Of a stretch of 64,000 nt of DNA, positions 24,774 through 36,604 are shown piece after piece. The notes beneath the pieces were generated by a model that did no database searches, was not told the origin of the DNA, and saw only the letters and a list, made by a program, of their open reading frames with translations. Position 1 is the first letter of the stretch, and the number at the start of each line of letters is the position of its first letter. This DNA is from Geodermatophilus aquaeductus (GTDB lineage: Bacteria > Actinomycetota > Actinomycetes > Mycobacteriales > Geodermatophilaceae), in contig NZ_FXTJ01000007.1 in assembly GCF_900182545.1 (NCBI RefSeq), positions 186,001 through 250,000 of the forward strand, read 5' to 3'. The position numbers and the translations under genes are program-made.

Positions 24774-25436
24774 TCAGCGGCGGGTGAGCTCGAGGGTGTC
24801 GGCCGGCACCGAGTCCATGTCGGGGCCGGACGTGCGGGTCCGCTTGAGCTCCCAGAAGTCGGGCAGGTTGGCCAGCAGGACGGCGCCGTCGAAGGCCTTC
24901 CCGGCGTCCTCACCCGTGGGCACCCTGCTGATCACCGGCCCGAAGAACGCGACGCCGTCGATGTGCATGACCGGGGTGCCGACGTCGTCGCCGACCGGGT
25001 CCATGCCGGCGTGGTGGCTCTTCTCCAGCGCCTCGTCGTACTCGGTGGAGGTCGCCGCCTCGGCCAGCTCGGCCGGCAGCCCGACCTTCTCCAGCGCCGG
25101 CGCGACGATCTCGTCGAGCTCGAGCTCCTCGTGGTGCCGCAGCGTGCCCATGGCGGTGTAGAGGTCGCCGAGGACCTCGTCGCCGTGCGCCTGCGCGGCG
25201 GCGATCGCGACCCGGACCGGGCCGATCGCCTGCTCCATCATCTGCTGGTACTCCTCCGGCAGGTCCCGGCCGCGGTTGAGCACCGCCAGGGACATGACGT
25301 GCCAGTGCAGGTCGATGTCGCGCACCTTGGCCGCCTCCAGCACCCAGCGGCTGGTCAGCCACGCCCAGGGGCACAGCGGGTCGAACCAGAAGTCCACCCG
25401 GGCCTTCACCGGAGAGCTCTGCACTGCCTCGGTCAT
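24774..25436 (-). CDS. mycothiol-dependent nitroreductase-like DsbA family protein
   Basis: 220 residues from the ATG giving MTEAVQSS. Strong resemblance to Mycobacterium Rv2466c along its length: [78 protein letters not shown] and ELKRTRT. This is a thioredoxin fold with a helical insertion that reduces disulfides or nitro compounds using mycothiol. Notably the active-site CPWC is CPWA here: Cys22 is kept and the resolving Cys is Ala25 (codon GCG). That favours a monothiol mechanism with mycothiol, or loss of redox function. Convergent with the SnoaL gene; divergent from pepN. Confidence 0.88.
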   Translation of the reverse strand: MTEAVQSSPVKARVDFWFDPLCPWAWLTSRWVLEAAKVRDIDLHWHVMSLAVLNRGRDLPEEYQQMMEQAIGPVRVAIAAAQAHGDEVLGDLYTAMGTLRHHEELELDEIVAPALEKVGLPAELAEAATSTEYDEALEKSHHAGMDPVGDDVGTPVMHIDGVAFFGPVISRVPTGEDAGKAFDGAVLLANLPDFWELKRTRTSGPDMDSVPADTLELTRR

Positions 25437-25570
25437 CCGTCGTCTCCCTCTCGTCGTCATCGCAGCCGGCCCGTGCGGCGCCGGCTCCTGCGGCTGCCAA
25501 GTGCGTGGTGGGGCCGCTTGTTCCCCCGTCCCCGGCGGGCGTGTCGGCCGTCCGTGGGAAGCTGCCCGGC

Positions 25571-28120
<2,550 letters not shown>

Positions 28121-28131
28121 ACCGCCGAACA

Positions 28132-28168
28132 CGAGAGGCCCAGGACCCGTCGGGTCCTGGGCCTCTCG
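28132..28168. terminator. bidirectional hairpin terminator
   Basis: Perfect 17-bp stem starting CGAGAGGCCCAGGACCC, loop GTC, between convergent pepN and the DUF5130 gene. Confidence 0.85.
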
Positions 28169-28186
28169 CGTTCGAGCTGGTGGCCG

Positions 28187-28639
28187 CTAGTGACCGTGGG
28201 TGCGGTGGGGGTGGCCGGCCTGGTCGGACAGCTGCCGCAGGCCGTTGACGATGCCGCCCACGAGGTCGCCGGAGGCGAAGGAGTTGGTCATCGACAGCAC
28301 CGCGAGCGCGCAGGCGCGGTCGGGCAGCCGGCGGGCGGCCGAGGCCCCGGTGACCACCTCGATGACCCGCTGGCCGGGCGAGACGGCCAGCAGCACCGAG
28401 TCGAGCGGGTCGCCGCCGCGGGCGTGCAGTTCCTCGGCGCGGATGCGGGTCGTGGGCCCGAGGTCGCCGATGTAGAGCGTGAACCGCAGGCCGGTCTCGC
28501 GCGAGGACATGGTCAGCGCCTCGTCGAGCCGCGCCAGCTCGCGGTAGCTGAAGATCGTGTCGTAGCCCTGGTCGGCCCGGGTCGGCGCGGTGTCCACCGT
28601 CCCGGTGTCGTGGGCGTCGGCATCCAGCACGCGGGTCAT
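28187..28639 (-). CDS. DUF5130 (TPM-like) protein
   Basis: 150 residues. Family segments YDTIFSYRELARLDEALTMSSRETGLRFTLYIGDLG, DPLDSVLLAVSPGQRVIEVVTGASAARRLPDRACALAVLSMTNSFASGDLVGGIVNGLRQLSDQ. DUF5130 is restricted to actinobacteria and resembles TPM-domain proteins; the molecular function is unknown. The N-terminal 25 residues are Asp/Thr-rich and the C-terminus ends in a His-rich tail (GHPHRTHGH) that might bind metal. No signal peptide or membrane segment. Confidence 0.8.
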   Translation of the reverse strand: MTRVLDADAHDTGTVDTAPTRADQGYDTIFSYRELARLDEALTMSSRETGLRFTLYIGDLGPTTRIRAEELHARGGDPLDSVLLAVSPGQRVIEVVTGASAARRLPDRACALAVLSMTNSFASGDLVGGIVNGLRQLSDQAGHPHRTHGH

Positions 28640-28684
28640 CGCCGGCCTCCTGGGGCGGTCGAGGAGAAGGGGGTCACGCCGGGG

Positions 28685-29050
28685 TCACCAGGTCCCGCGG
28701 GCGCCGCCGAGCGGACCGGCCGCCGCGGGCGCCGGCGCACCGGCCGAGACGGCGGTGGCGCCGTGCGAGCCGCCGGAGGACGGGCCGTGGCCGTCGGACG
28801 ACCCGATGGCGGCGGGCTCGCCGTACAGCGAGGAACCGACGGCCTGGGTGTCGCCCTCGCCGGCGGCGTGCGTCGGCGCGTTCTCCGGCTGGGGCTCGTA
28901 CCAGACCGGCTCGTGCTCCCAGGGCTGCCCCGGCTTGTACCGGAGGCCCTGGCGCTTGCGCCCGCCGGGCAGGTAGGTCAGCGCCCACAGGAGGAGGTAC
29001 ACCGCCAGCGGGGCCACGACGAAGACGAGCAGTGTCTCGACGACGGTCAC
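28685..29050 (-). CDS. small membrane protein, CtaJ-like
   Basis: 121 residues. One membrane helix at the N-terminus (TVVETLLVFVVAPLAVYLLLWALTYLP), then GGRKRQGLRYKPGQPWEHEPVWYEP, and a long Gly/Ala/Ser-rich disordered tail. The helix followed by RYxPGxxW...PxW resembles the actinobacterial aa3 oxidase accessory subunit CtaJ of the respiratory supercomplex. That assignment is from pattern memory and is uncertain. It would be a small bitopic membrane protein either way. Next to DUF5130, same strand, 45 bp apart. Confidence 0.6.
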   Translation of the reverse strand: MTVVETLLVFVVAPLAVYLLLWALTYLPGGRKRQGLRYKPGQPWEHEPVWYEPQPENAPTHAAGEGDTQAVGSSLYGEPAAIGSSDGHGPSSGGSHGATAVSAGAPAPAAAGPLGGARGTW

Positions 29051-29080
29051 GCCCCGGAATCTACCGCCCGCGCCGACCGG

Positions 29081-30520
29081 TCATGCGTCGGCGTGCCAGA
29101 CCGGCGGGTGCCGGTGCGCCCACGGCCGGGCCTCCTCCAGCTGCGCCGACAGCGCGATCAGCGTGGCCTCGTCCGCCGGCCGCCCGACCAGCATGGTGCC
29201 GACCGGCAGGCCGTCGTCGGTCCAGTGCAGGGGCACGCTGACGGCGGGCTGCCCGGTGACGTTGTAGAGCGCGGGGAAGGCGGCGTAGCGCACCTGCCGC
29301 GCGAAGTCCGCGGCGCCGTCGCCGTCGGCGTCGAACCAGCCCAGCGGCCGCGGGGTCATCGTCGTCACCGGGGTGAGCACGACGTCGAAGACGTCGGTGG
29401 CCTGCACGTAGCGGCGGGAGAAGACGCGCAGGGAGTTGAGCGCCTCCATCGCCGCCTGCGCCGAGAGCGCCAGCCCGCGGGCCCGCAGCTCCCGGGTCAG
29501 CGGCCGCAGCTCCCCACCCCGGCCCGGCGGCACGACCAGGGTCGCCCCCGACAGCGCCCACACCTGCTCGAAGACGCCGAGGAGGTCGGGAGGCAGCAGG
29601 TCCCCCGGGACGTCGACCACCTCGTGCCCGAGCGACTCGAGCAGCCGGGCGGCGTCGTCGAGGGCGGCGGCCACCTCCGCCTCCAGCGCGACGCCCGGCA
29701 TCGGGAACTCCAGCGCCCGGCCGATCCGCAGCCGCCCGACCGGACGGTCGGCGCAGCCGAGGAACGTCTCGCCGGGCGGGAGGGGCGGCGCCCACGTCGT
29801 GTCGCCGGGCACCGGGCCGGCCATGGCGTCGAGCATCGCGGCGGCGTCGCGGACCGTGCGGGCCAGCGGGCCGTGGGTGCCCAGGCCGGTGACGTCGCTG
29901 CCCAGCGGCGCGTTGCTGACCCGGCCGCGGGTGGGCTTGATGCCGAACAGGCCGTTGACGCTCGCCGGGATGCGGATCGAGCCGCCGCCGTCGCTGCCCT
30001 GCGCGAACGGCAGCATCCCGGCGGCGACCGCCACGGCCGCGCCGCCGCTGGAGCCGCCGGCCAGCCGGGTCGGGTCCCACGGGCAGCGGGCGGGACCGGC
30101 GACGTCGTTGTCGGTGTAGCAGGGAAAGCCGAACTCGGGGGTGTTGGTCTTGCCCACGCTGACCGTCCCGGCGGCGGCCAGTTTCGTGACGACCGCGTCA
30201 TCGAAGCCGGGCACGAAGTCGGCGTAGACCGCGGAGCCGAAGGTGGTGCGGACGCCGGCGGTGTTGTTGAGGTCCTTGATCGCCGTCGGGACGCCGAGCA
30301 GGGGCGGGAGGTCACCGCCGCGCAGCGCCCGGGCCTCCGCCTCGGCGGCCGCGGCCAGCGCCCGCTCGGGTGTGACCGTGATGAACGCGCCGAGGCCGGC
30401 GTCGAGCGCCTCGACCCGGGCGAGCGCCGCCTCGACCAGTTCCACCGGGCTGACCGTCCGGTCGCGCACGGCGGCGGCCTGCTCCAGCGCGGTGAGCTCG
30501 TGCAGTTGCGTCCCGGTCAC
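29081..30520 (-). CDS. amidase (amidase-signature family)
   Basis: 479 residues. The Ser-cisSer-Lys triad is visible: Lys in [11 protein letters not shown] (about 81), Ser in the signature [33 protein letters not shown] (about 155-187). The C-terminal part has the usual [18 protein letters not shown] and [17 protein letters not shown] segments. Amidase-signature enzymes hydrolyse carboxamides. GatA is less likely because no gatB/gatC lies beside it and the C-terminal Val/Pro-rich segment is of the general amidase type. Divergent from the kynureninase gene with 37 bp between starts. Confidence 0.9.
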   Translation of the reverse strand: MTGTQLHELTALEQAAAVRDRTVSPVELVEAALARVEALDAGLGAFITVTPERALAAAAEAEARALRGGDLPPLLGVPTAIKDLNNTAGVRTTFGSAVYADFVPGFDDAVVTKLAAAGTVSVGKTNTPEFGFPCYTDNDVAGPARCPWDPTRLAGGSSGGAAVAVAAGMLPFAQGSDGGGSIRIPASVNGLFGIKPTRGRVSNAPLGSDVTGLGTHGPLARTVRDAAAMLDAMAGPVPGDTTWAPPLPPGETFLGCADRPVGRLRIGRALEFPMPGVALEAEVAAALDDAARLLESLGHEVVDVPGDLLPPDLLGVFEQVWALSGATLVVPPGRGGELRPLTRELRARGLALSAQAAMEALNSLRVFSRRYVQATDVFDVVLTPVTTMTPRPLGWFDADGDGAADFARQVRYAAFPALYNVTGQPAVSVPLHWTDDGLPVGTMLVGRPADEATLIALSAQLEEARPWAHRHPPVWHADA

Positions 30521-30557
30521 GGGCTGCGACGCTAGCCCGCGCGGTAGACAGGTCCGC

Positions 30558-31811
30558 GTGCACCTGACCCGCGCCGCCGCCGAGGCCCTCGACGACGCCG
30601 ACCCGCTGGCCGGGTTCCGCGACCGCTTCGCCGGCGTCGACGACGGCCTGCTCTACCTCGACGGCAACTCGCTGGGCCGCATGCCACGCGACACCCCGGC
30701 GGCGCTGGCGCGGGTGGCCGAGGAGGAGTGGGGCCGCGGGCTGGTCGGGTCGTGGGCGGGCTGGATCGACGTCGGCACGCGGGTCGGCGACGTCATCGGC
30801 ACCGGCGTCCTCGGCGCGCGGCCCGGCGAGGTGCTGCTGGCCAACACGACCACCGTCGACCTGTACGAGCTGGTGGTCGCCGCCGCCGACGCCCGGCCCG
30901 GCCGCGACGTGCTGGTCTGCTGCGCCGACGACTTCCCCACCGACCGCTACGTCGTCGCCGGCATCGCCGCCGCCCGCGGGATGACCGTCCGCGAGGTGCC
31001 GGCCGACGTCGACGAGGGGCTCGACCCCGCCGACCTGGCCGCGGCGCTGGACGAGCGGGTCGCCGTCGTCGTGCTCTCGGCGGTGGCCTACCGCTCGGGC
31101 GCGCTGGCCGACGTCCCCGCGGTGACGGCGGCGGCGCGTGACGCCGGCGCGCTCGTCGTCTGGGACCTCTCGCACGCCGCCGGCGCGGTGGAGCTGGACC
31201 TGGCCGCCCACGGCGTCGACCTCGCGGTGGGGTGCACGTACAAGTACCTCAACGGCGGGCCCGGCGCGCCGGCCTTCCTCTACGTGCGGCGGGAGCTGCA
31301 GGAGTCGCTGCGCCAGCCGATCTGGGGCTGGTTCGGCCAGCGCGACCAGTTCGCCATGGGACCGGTCTACGACCCGGTGCCGGGCATCGGGCGGTTCGCG
31401 ACCGGGACGCCGCCGGTGCTCGCGGCCGCGGCGGTGGAGGTGGGTGCCCGGCTGGTGGCCGAGGCGCGCACCGGCCGGCTGGCGGCGAAGGGGCGGGCGC
31501 TCACCGGGCTGCTGGTCGACCTCGCCGACGCGCACCTGGCGCCGCACGGCGTGGCGCTGGCCAGCCCGCGCGATGCCGCCCGCCGCGGGTCGCACGTCAC
31601 CCTGGCGCACCCGCACGCCTGGCAGCTGACGCAGGCGCTGGTCGACCGCGGCGTGGTGCCGGACTTCCGCACGCCCGACCGCGTGCGCCTCGGGCCCGCG
31701 CCGCTCTACACCCGGTTCGTCGACGTCTGGGACGCCGTCGACCGCTTCCGCGCGATCCTCGAGGACGGCGGCTGGTCCGCCCACCCCGAGGAGCGCACCC
31801 GCGTCACCTGA
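30558..31811 (+). CDS. kynU: kynureninase
   Basis: 417 residues, PLP-dependent aminotransferase class V fold. The N-terminus DPLAGFRDRF...LLYLDGNSLGRMP is characteristic. PLP-contacting segments: LLANTTTVDLYELVVAA, CCADDFPTDRY, WDLSHAAGAVELDL, and the Schiff-base Lys in GCTYKYLNGGPGAPAFLYV (about 229). GYFGQRDQF-type loop reads WGWFGQRDQFAMGPVY. It hydrolyses L-kynurenine to anthranilate and L-alanine in tryptophan catabolism. No tryptophan dioxygenase or formamidase gene is adjacent, although the divergent amidase could be considered for the formamide step. Ends within a long hairpin shared with the convergent gene. Confidence 0.93.
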   Translation: MHLTRAAAEALDDADPLAGFRDRFAGVDDGLLYLDGNSLGRMPRDTPAALARVAEEEWGRGLVGSWAGWIDVGTRVGDVIGTGVLGARPGEVLLANTTTVDLYELVVAAADARPGRDVLVCCADDFPTDRYVVAGIAAARGMTVREVPADVDEGLDPADLAAALDERVAVVVLSAVAYRSGALADVPAVTAAARDAGALVVWDLSHAAGAVELDLAAHGVDLAVGCTYKYLNGGPGAPAFLYVRRELQESLRQPIWGWFGQRDQFAMGPVYDPVPGIGRFATGTPPVLAAAAVEVGARLVAEARTGRLAAKGRALTGLLVDLADAHLAPHGVALASPRDAARRGSHVTLAHPHAWQLTQALVDRGVVPDFRTPDRVRLGPAPLYTRFVDVWDAVDRFRAILEDGGWSAHPEERTRVT

Positions 31812-31857
31812 GGAGGTCGGCAGAAATGGCCATCTCTGCCGCTCTCCTCAGGTGACG
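31802..31857. terminator. long hairpin over two convergent gene ends
   Basis: Outer arms CGTCACCTGAGGA / TCCTCAGGTGACG (13 bp, 31802-31814 and 31845-31857) enclose the palindrome CGGCAGAAATGGCCATCTCTGCCG (31818-31841). Both stop codons (31809-31811 plus, 31848-31850 minus) lie within the arms, so the hairpin should stop transcription from both sides. Confidence 0.75.
31818..31841. repeat. 24-bp palindromic repeat, copy 1
   Basis: CGGCAGAAATGGCCATCTCTGCCG; an exact reverse-complement copy lies at 60026-60049, also right after a stop codon. Confidence 0.8.
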
Positions 31858-32726
31858 TCGGGCGGGACGCCGATGGGGTTGCGGTCGGGGAAGAGCCCGG
31901 CGGTGACGACGGCGCGGCGCACCGGCACGAGCAGCTCGGCGAGGCGGTCGCAGCGGGGGTCGCCGAGCGCCCGCCACGGGCCCAGCGCCAGCCGGTCGGT
32001 GTCGGCCTCGATCGCGGTGACCATCGCCAGGCCCTCCGCGGACAGCTCCACGTCGTCGGGCCCACTGCCGTCGAGCCAGCCGCGGCCGGCCAGCTCGTCC
32101 GTCGCGGCCGCCCACGCGTCGTCGTCCCAGCCGCGGGCCTTCTGCAACCACTCGCGGTCGACGCGGCCGGCCGCCGCCACCAGCACGTGCGCGCCGATGC
32201 CGGAGACCTCGCGGGCGACGAGCGCCACGGTGTGCCCGTCGCCGCGGTGCTCCCGCAGGGTGGTCAGCGCCTGCCACAGCGCCAGGTGCGGCTCGTCGGG
32301 TTCGCTCGCGGCCGCGTTCGCCGCGGCCAGCGGACGGCCCGGCAGGTCGACCGCCTCGGCGGCGATCCGCGCCAGCTCCGCGGCCTCCGCCGCCTCGGCG
32401 GACGTGACCCACTCCCCCAGGACGCGGCGCACCGTCGCGTCGACGCCGGCCAGCCGCGCCGCCAGCGCCTCCTCCGGGGTCACCGCCGACCACACGGCGG
32501 GCACGCGACGGGCCACGAACGACGGCGCGAAGTTGACGAAGGTCGCCGTCACGACCTCCGGCCCCACCGGCCCGAGCGGCGCCGCGCGCATCGCGAAGTA
32601 CGCCGACCAGAAGCCGGTCAGCCCGGCCGCCTCCGCGGCAGCCCGCGACTCGTCGGAGAAGTACGTGACCGCGTGGTACGGCTCGGCCAGCGCCCACAGC
32701 CGCCGCGCGGTGCCGGCAGAGGTCAC
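31848..32726 (-). CDS. SCO6745-type protein
   Basis: 292 residues. All-helical, with TARRLWALAEPYHAVTYFSDESRAAAEAAGLTGFWSAYFAMRAAPLGPVG at the start and VNFAPSFVARRVPAVW, characteristic of the actinobacterial SCO6745 family. The C-terminal quarter (ATDELAGRGWLDGSGPDDVELSAEGLAMVTAIEADTDRLA) looks like a winged-helix segment. Function is unknown. Starts at a GTG overlapping the HNH gene stop by 4 bp, so the two are co-translated. Confidence 0.8.
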   Translation of the reverse strand: MTSAGTARRLWALAEPYHAVTYFSDESRAAAEAAGLTGFWSAYFAMRAAPLGPVGPEVVTATFVNFAPSFVARRVPAVWSAVTPEEALAARLAGVDATVRRVLGEWVTSAEAAEAAELARIAAEAVDLPGRPLAAANAAASEPDEPHLALWQALTTLREHRGDGHTVALVAREVSGIGAHVLVAAAGRVDREWLQKARGWDDDAWAAATDELAGRGWLDGSGPDDVELSAEGLAMVTAIEADTDRLALGPWRALGDPRCDRLAELLVPVRRAVVTAGLFPDRNPIGVPPDVT

Positions 32727-33250
32727 GCCGACACGCTCTCGGGCACGCCCAGCCACTCGCGCCAGCGCGGGTCGACGGTGCGGGCGCCCAGCAGCCGCCA
32801 GGCCGCGCCGCTCGGTGTGCGCGGCGGGTTCGGGAGCTTCCAGCCCAGCTCGGCCAGCGACCGGTCGGCCTTCGTGTGGTTGCACCGCCGGCAGGCGGCC
32901 ACGACGTTGTCCCAGGTGTGCGTACCGCCGCGGCTGCGGGGCACCACGTGGTCGATGCTCGTCGCGGAGCTCCCGCAGTAGACGCAGGTCTGCCCGTCGC
33001 GGGTGAACACCGCGCGGCGCGACAGCGGGACCTGCGCCGGGTAGGGCACCCGGACGAAACGCGTCAGCCGCACGACCACGGGGACGGCGAGGCTGACCCG
33101 TTCGGCGTGCACCACCTCGGCGGCGTCGTCGACCGGGACCGCCTTCTCCGCGAGGACCAGCACGATCGCGCGGCGGCTGGACACCACGCAGAGCGGCTCG
33201 TAGGTGGCGTTGAGCAGCAGGGTGGCGGCCGTCGTGCCGGACGAGGGCAC
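32723..33250 (-). CDS. HNH endonuclease family protein
   Basis: About 175 residues from the GTG at 33250. The conserved core LLLNATYEPLCVVSSRRAIVLVLAEKAVPV is followed by VRLTRFVRVPY, and by the HNH motif with zinc Cys pairs CVYCGSSATSIDHVVPRSRGGTHTWDNVVAACRRCNHTKADR. This housekeeping actinobacterial HNH protein is widespread, and its DNA or RNA target is not established. The frame stays open to an ATG at 33388, but the extra 46 residues are Arg/Pro/Gly-rich and unlike the family, so the shorter start is preferred. Confidence 0.88.
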   Translation of the reverse strand: MPSSGTTAATLLLNATYEPLCVVSSRRAIVLVLAEKAVPVDDAAEVVHAERVSLAVPVVVRLTRFVRVPYPAQVPLSRRAVFTRDGQTCVYCGSSATSIDHVVPRSRGGTHTWDNVVAACRRCNHTKADRSLAELGWKLPNPPRTPSGAAWRLLGARTVDPRWREWLGVPESVSA

Positions 33251-33452
33251 GGGCAGCCGGGGGTGTGGGACGGGGTCCCGCCGCGGACCTGGGTGGCCCG
33301 CCGGCGACGACCCGGACGCGGAACGCGACACGGAGCACCTCCGGAGTCCCCGGACCGCCGTACCGGGGCGGCCCGTGGGCAGACCCATAGTGCCCTGACC
33401 AGGCCCGGTGGCGCTCGGGGGAACCGTCCGGCCCGCGGTTACGGTGGGCCGG

Positions 33453-35540
33453 GTGCGCTACCCCGACGCCGAGAAGCTCGACCTGGTCGAGGACCTGCAC
33501 GGCCACCGCGTGGCCGACCCCTACCGCTGGCTCGAGGACGCCGGCGACCCGCGCACGCAGGCGTGGACCGCCGCCGAGGACGCCCTCGCCGCCGATGTCC
33601 TCGGCGCCCTCCCCCTGCGCGCCGACCTCGCCGCCCGGCTCGAGCGGCTCGTGCACGCCGGCGCGGTCGGCGTCCCGGTGCACCGCGGCGGCCGGGCCTT
33701 CTCCACCCGCCGCGACCCCGGCCAGGAGCACGCCGTCCTGCGGGTCCGCGAGCCCGACGGCACCGTCCGCGTGCTCGTGGACCCGATGGCGGTCGACCCG
33801 TCCGGGACGACGACGCTCGACGCGTGGTCGCCGTCGTGGGAGGGCGACCGGCTGGCCTACCAGCTGTCCACCGGCGGCGACGAGGAGTCGCGCCTGTACG
33901 TCCTCGACGTCGCCACGGCGAAGCAGCTCGACGGGCCGGTCGACCGCTGCCGCTACTCCCCCGTCGCCTGGCTGCCCGGCGGCGAGGAGCTCTTCTACGT
34001 CCGCCGCCTGGCGCCGGACCAGGTGCCCGCCGGCGAGGAGCAGTTCCACCGCCGGGTGTGGCGTCACCGGGTCGGCGCCGACCCCGACGACGACGTCCTC
34101 GTGCACGGCGAGGGACTCGACCCCACCAACTACTACGGCGTGCGGGTGAGCGCCGACGGCCGCTGGCTGGCCGTGTCCGCCTCCGCCGGGACCGCGCCGC
34201 GCGACGACGTCTGGCTGGCCGACCTCGCCGGTGACGGCGCGCTGCGGGAGTTCCAGGTCGGCGTCGACGCCCAGACCTCCGCGTGGGTGGCCCGCGACGG
34301 CCGGCTGTGGCTGCTCAGCGACCGCGGCACCCCGCGCTGGCGGCTGGCCGTCGCCGACCCCGCCGACCCCGTCACCTGGCCGGCGGAGGCGTGGACCGAC
34401 GTCGTCCCCCAGTCCGACGACGGCGTGCTGTCCGACGTCGCGCTGGTCGACGGCGCCGACGGGTCGCTGCAGGTGCTCGCCGTGCACTCCGTCGACGCCA
34501 CCGACCGCCTCTCGGTGTGGGCCGCGGACGGCTCCGGCCGGTTGGCGGAGGTCACCGGCCTCGGCGTCGGCAGCGTCTCCGGCGTCAGCGCGCCGCCCGA
34601 GGGCGGGACGACGGCGTGGGTGGGCTACACCGACCACGCGACCCCGCCGTCGGTGCTGCGCTGGGACGCCGCCGAGCCGACGGCACTGGCCGAGGACGAG
34701 CGCGCGCCCGTGGCCGGCGAGGTGCCGGACCTGACCGTCGTCGAGACGCACGCGACCTCGCCCGACGGCACGCCGGTGCACCTGTTCGTGCTGTCGGGCA
34801 CCGGCACGCCGGACACCCCCCGCCCGACCGTCCTCTACGGCTACGGCGGCTTCAACGTGGCGCTGACGCCGGGCTACTCGGCGCAGGCGCTGGCCTGGGT
34901 CGCCGCCGGCGGCGTGTGGGCGGTGGCCAACCTGCGCGGCGGCTCCGAGCACGGCGAGGACTGGCACCGCGCCGGCATGCGCGAGCGCAAGCAGAACGTC
35001 TTCGACGACTTCGCCGCCGCCGGGGAGCACCTGGTCGCCGAGGGCTGGACGACACACGCGCAGCTGGCGGTGATGGGCGGGTCCAACGGCGGCCTGCTCG
35101 TGGGCGCCACCCTCACCCAGCGGCCCGACCTCGCCGCCGGCGTCGTCTGCAGCGCCCCGCTGCTGGACATGGTCCGGTACGAGCGCTTCGGCCTGGGCCG
35201 CACCTGGAACGACGAGTACGGCACCGCTGACGACCCGGTCGAGCTCGGCTGGCTGCTCGGCTACTCGCCGTACCACGCCGTGCGGGAGGGCACCGCCTAC
35301 CCGGCGACGCTGTTCACGACCTTCGAGTCCGACACCCGCGTCGACCCGCTGCACGGGCGCAAGCTCGCCGCCGCCCTGCAGGCCGCCACGAGCGCCGACG
35401 CACCCGTCGTCCTGCGGCGCGAGACGTCGGTCGGCCACGGCGCGCGGGCGGTCAGCCGCACCGTGGGACTGGCCGCCGACCAGCTGGCCTTCCTCGCCGC
35501 GGCCACCGGGCTGTCGGACTGGGGCGCGCCGCCCGCCTGA
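33453..35540 (+). CDS. prolyl oligopeptidase family serine peptidase (S9A)
   Basis: 695 residues. N-terminal VRYPDAEKLDLVEDLHGHRVADPYRWLED is the hallmark start of prolyl oligopeptidases. A seven-bladed propeller spans about 70-400. The catalytic alpha/beta domain contains LYGYGGFNVALTPGYS, NLRGGSEHGEDWHRAGM, nucleophile Ser in MGGSNGGLLVGA (about 549), Asp in ESDTRVDPLHGRK and His in SVGHGARA. It cleaves after Pro in short peptides. No signal peptide, so probably cytosolic. GTG starts exist at 33408, 33444 and 33453; the last fits the family N-terminus. Confidence 0.93.
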   Translation: MRYPDAEKLDLVEDLHGHRVADPYRWLEDAGDPRTQAWTAAEDALAADVLGALPLRADLAARLERLVHAGAVGVPVHRGGRAFSTRRDPGQEHAVLRVREPDGTVRVLVDPMAVDPSGTTTLDAWSPSWEGDRLAYQLSTGGDEESRLYVLDVATAKQLDGPVDRCRYSPVAWLPGGEELFYVRRLAPDQVPAGEEQFHRRVWRHRVGADPDDDVLVHGEGLDPTNYYGVRVSADGRWLAVSASAGTAPRDDVWLADLAGDGALREFQVGVDAQTSAWVARDGRLWLLSDRGTPRWRLAVADPADPVTWPAEAWTDVVPQSDDGVLSDVALVDGADGSLQVLAVHSVDATDRLSVWAADGSGRLAEVTGLGVGSVSGVSAPPEGGTTAWVGYTDHATPPSVLRWDAAEPTALAEDERAPVAGEVPDLTVVETHATSPDGTPVHLFVLSGTGTPDTPRPTVLYGYGGFNVALTPGYSAQALAWVAAGGVWAVANLRGGSEHGEDWHRAGMRERKQNVFDDFAAAGEHLVAEGWTTHAQLAVMGGSNGGLLVGATLTQRPDLAAGVVCSAPLLDMVRYERFGLGRTWNDEYGTADDPVELGWLLGYSPYHAVREGTAYPATLFTTFESDTRVDPLHGRKLAAALQAATSADAPVVLRRETSVGHGARAVSRTVGLAADQLAFLAAATGLSDWGAPPA

Positions 35541-35572
35541 TCCGTCGTCCCGACCTGACACCATGGAGAGTG

Positions 35573-36604
35573 ATGCCTGCTCCACTCTCCGTGGTGGTCG
35601 CCGCCGCCGACACCGGCCTCGGCGGCGCCGCCCCCGCGTGCCTGTCGGACCCGACCACCCTGTGCGCCAAGGTCTACGAGCTGTCCGGCGTCGGCTGGCT
35701 GGCCACCAACGCCGAGGCGCTGATCGAGAAGCCGGCGAGGATCCTGCTGGTCGTCGTCGTGGCCTTCGTCGTCCGGGCGCTCCTGCACCGGGCGATCCGG
35801 CGGCTCACCGACCGCACCGCCACCGGCTCGATGCCGACGATCCTGCGGCCCTGGCGCAACCGGGTCCGCGCCGCCGACCCCGACGGCGTGGAGACCATCG
35901 CCCAGCGGCGCACCCAGCGGGCCGAGGCGATCGGGTCGGTACTGCGCAGCATCGCGTCGTTCGTCGTCATGGGCATCGCCGTCGTGCTGGTGCTCGGTGA
36001 GCTCGGCGTCAACCTGGCGCCGATCATCGCCAGCGCCGGCGTCGTCGGTGTCGCCCTCGGCTTCGGCGCGCAGAACCTGGTCAAGGACTTCATCGCCGGG
36101 ATCGGGATCATCCTCGAGGACCAGTACGGCGTCGGCGACGTCGTCGACCTGGGCGAGGCCAGCGGCACGGTCGAGGCGGTGGGCCTGCGGATCACCCGGG
36201 TGCGCGACGTCAACGGCGTCGTCTGGTACGCCCGCAACGGCGAGATCCTGCGGGTCGGCAACAAGAGCCAGGGCTACGCGCAGGTGGTCATCGACATGCC
36301 CGTCGCGCACGACACCGACCTCGAGCGCTGCCGGCGGGTCATGCAGGAGGTGGCCGACGCCCTCTACGCCGAGGAGGACTGGGCGGGGGTCCTGCTCGCC
36401 GAGCCGGAGTCCCTCGGCGTCGAGCTGATCACCGCCGAGGGCGTCACGATGCGGGTGCAGGTGCGCACGACCAACGCCGACCAGTGGCGGGTCGGCCGGG
36501 AGCTGCGGATGCGGCTGAAGGAGCGCTTCGCCGTCGAGGGCATCCGGACGCCGCCCCCGCTGGTGAGCGCGGCCAACGGGGCCACGGCCAGCGGCGCCCG
36601 ATGA
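35573..36604 (+). CDS. MscS-type mechanosensitive ion channel
   Basis: 343 residues. Helices at about 15-40, 55-72 and 120-142, then pore helix TM3 with Gly/Ala packing ([43 protein letters not shown]) and the beta domain [22 protein letters not shown]...[10 protein letters not shown]. It should gate under membrane tension to release osmolytes during hypo-osmotic shock. First of a tight cluster: the next gene starts at an ATGA overlap. ATG chosen; a GTG one codon earlier is equivalent. Confidence 0.93.
   Translation: MPAPLSVVVAAADTGLGGAAPACLSDPTTLCAKVYELSGVGWLATNAEALIEKPARILLVVVVAFVVRALLHRAIRRLTDRTATGSMPTILRPWRNRVRAADPDGVETIAQRRTQRAEAIGSVLRSIASFVVMGIAVVLVLGELGVNLAPIIASAGVVGVALGFGAQNLVKDFIAGIGIILEDQYGVGDVVDLGEASGTVEAVGLRITRVRDVNGVVWYARNGEILRVGNKSQGYAQVVIDMPVAHDTDLERCRRVMQEVADALYAEEDWAGVLLAEPESLGVELITAEGVTMRVQVRTTNADQWRVGRELRMRLKERFAVEGIRTPPPLVSAANGATASGAR

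Noticed and set aside
29081-30520. GatA subunit of the tRNA amidotransferase
   Set aside because: No gatC or gatB beside it and the sequence fits general amidases better.
31848-35585. 1245-residue open frame on the minus strand
   Set aside because: Its upper two thirds are antisense to the S9 peptidase gene; only the segment up to 32726 is a real gene. Long antisense frames are expected at this GC content.
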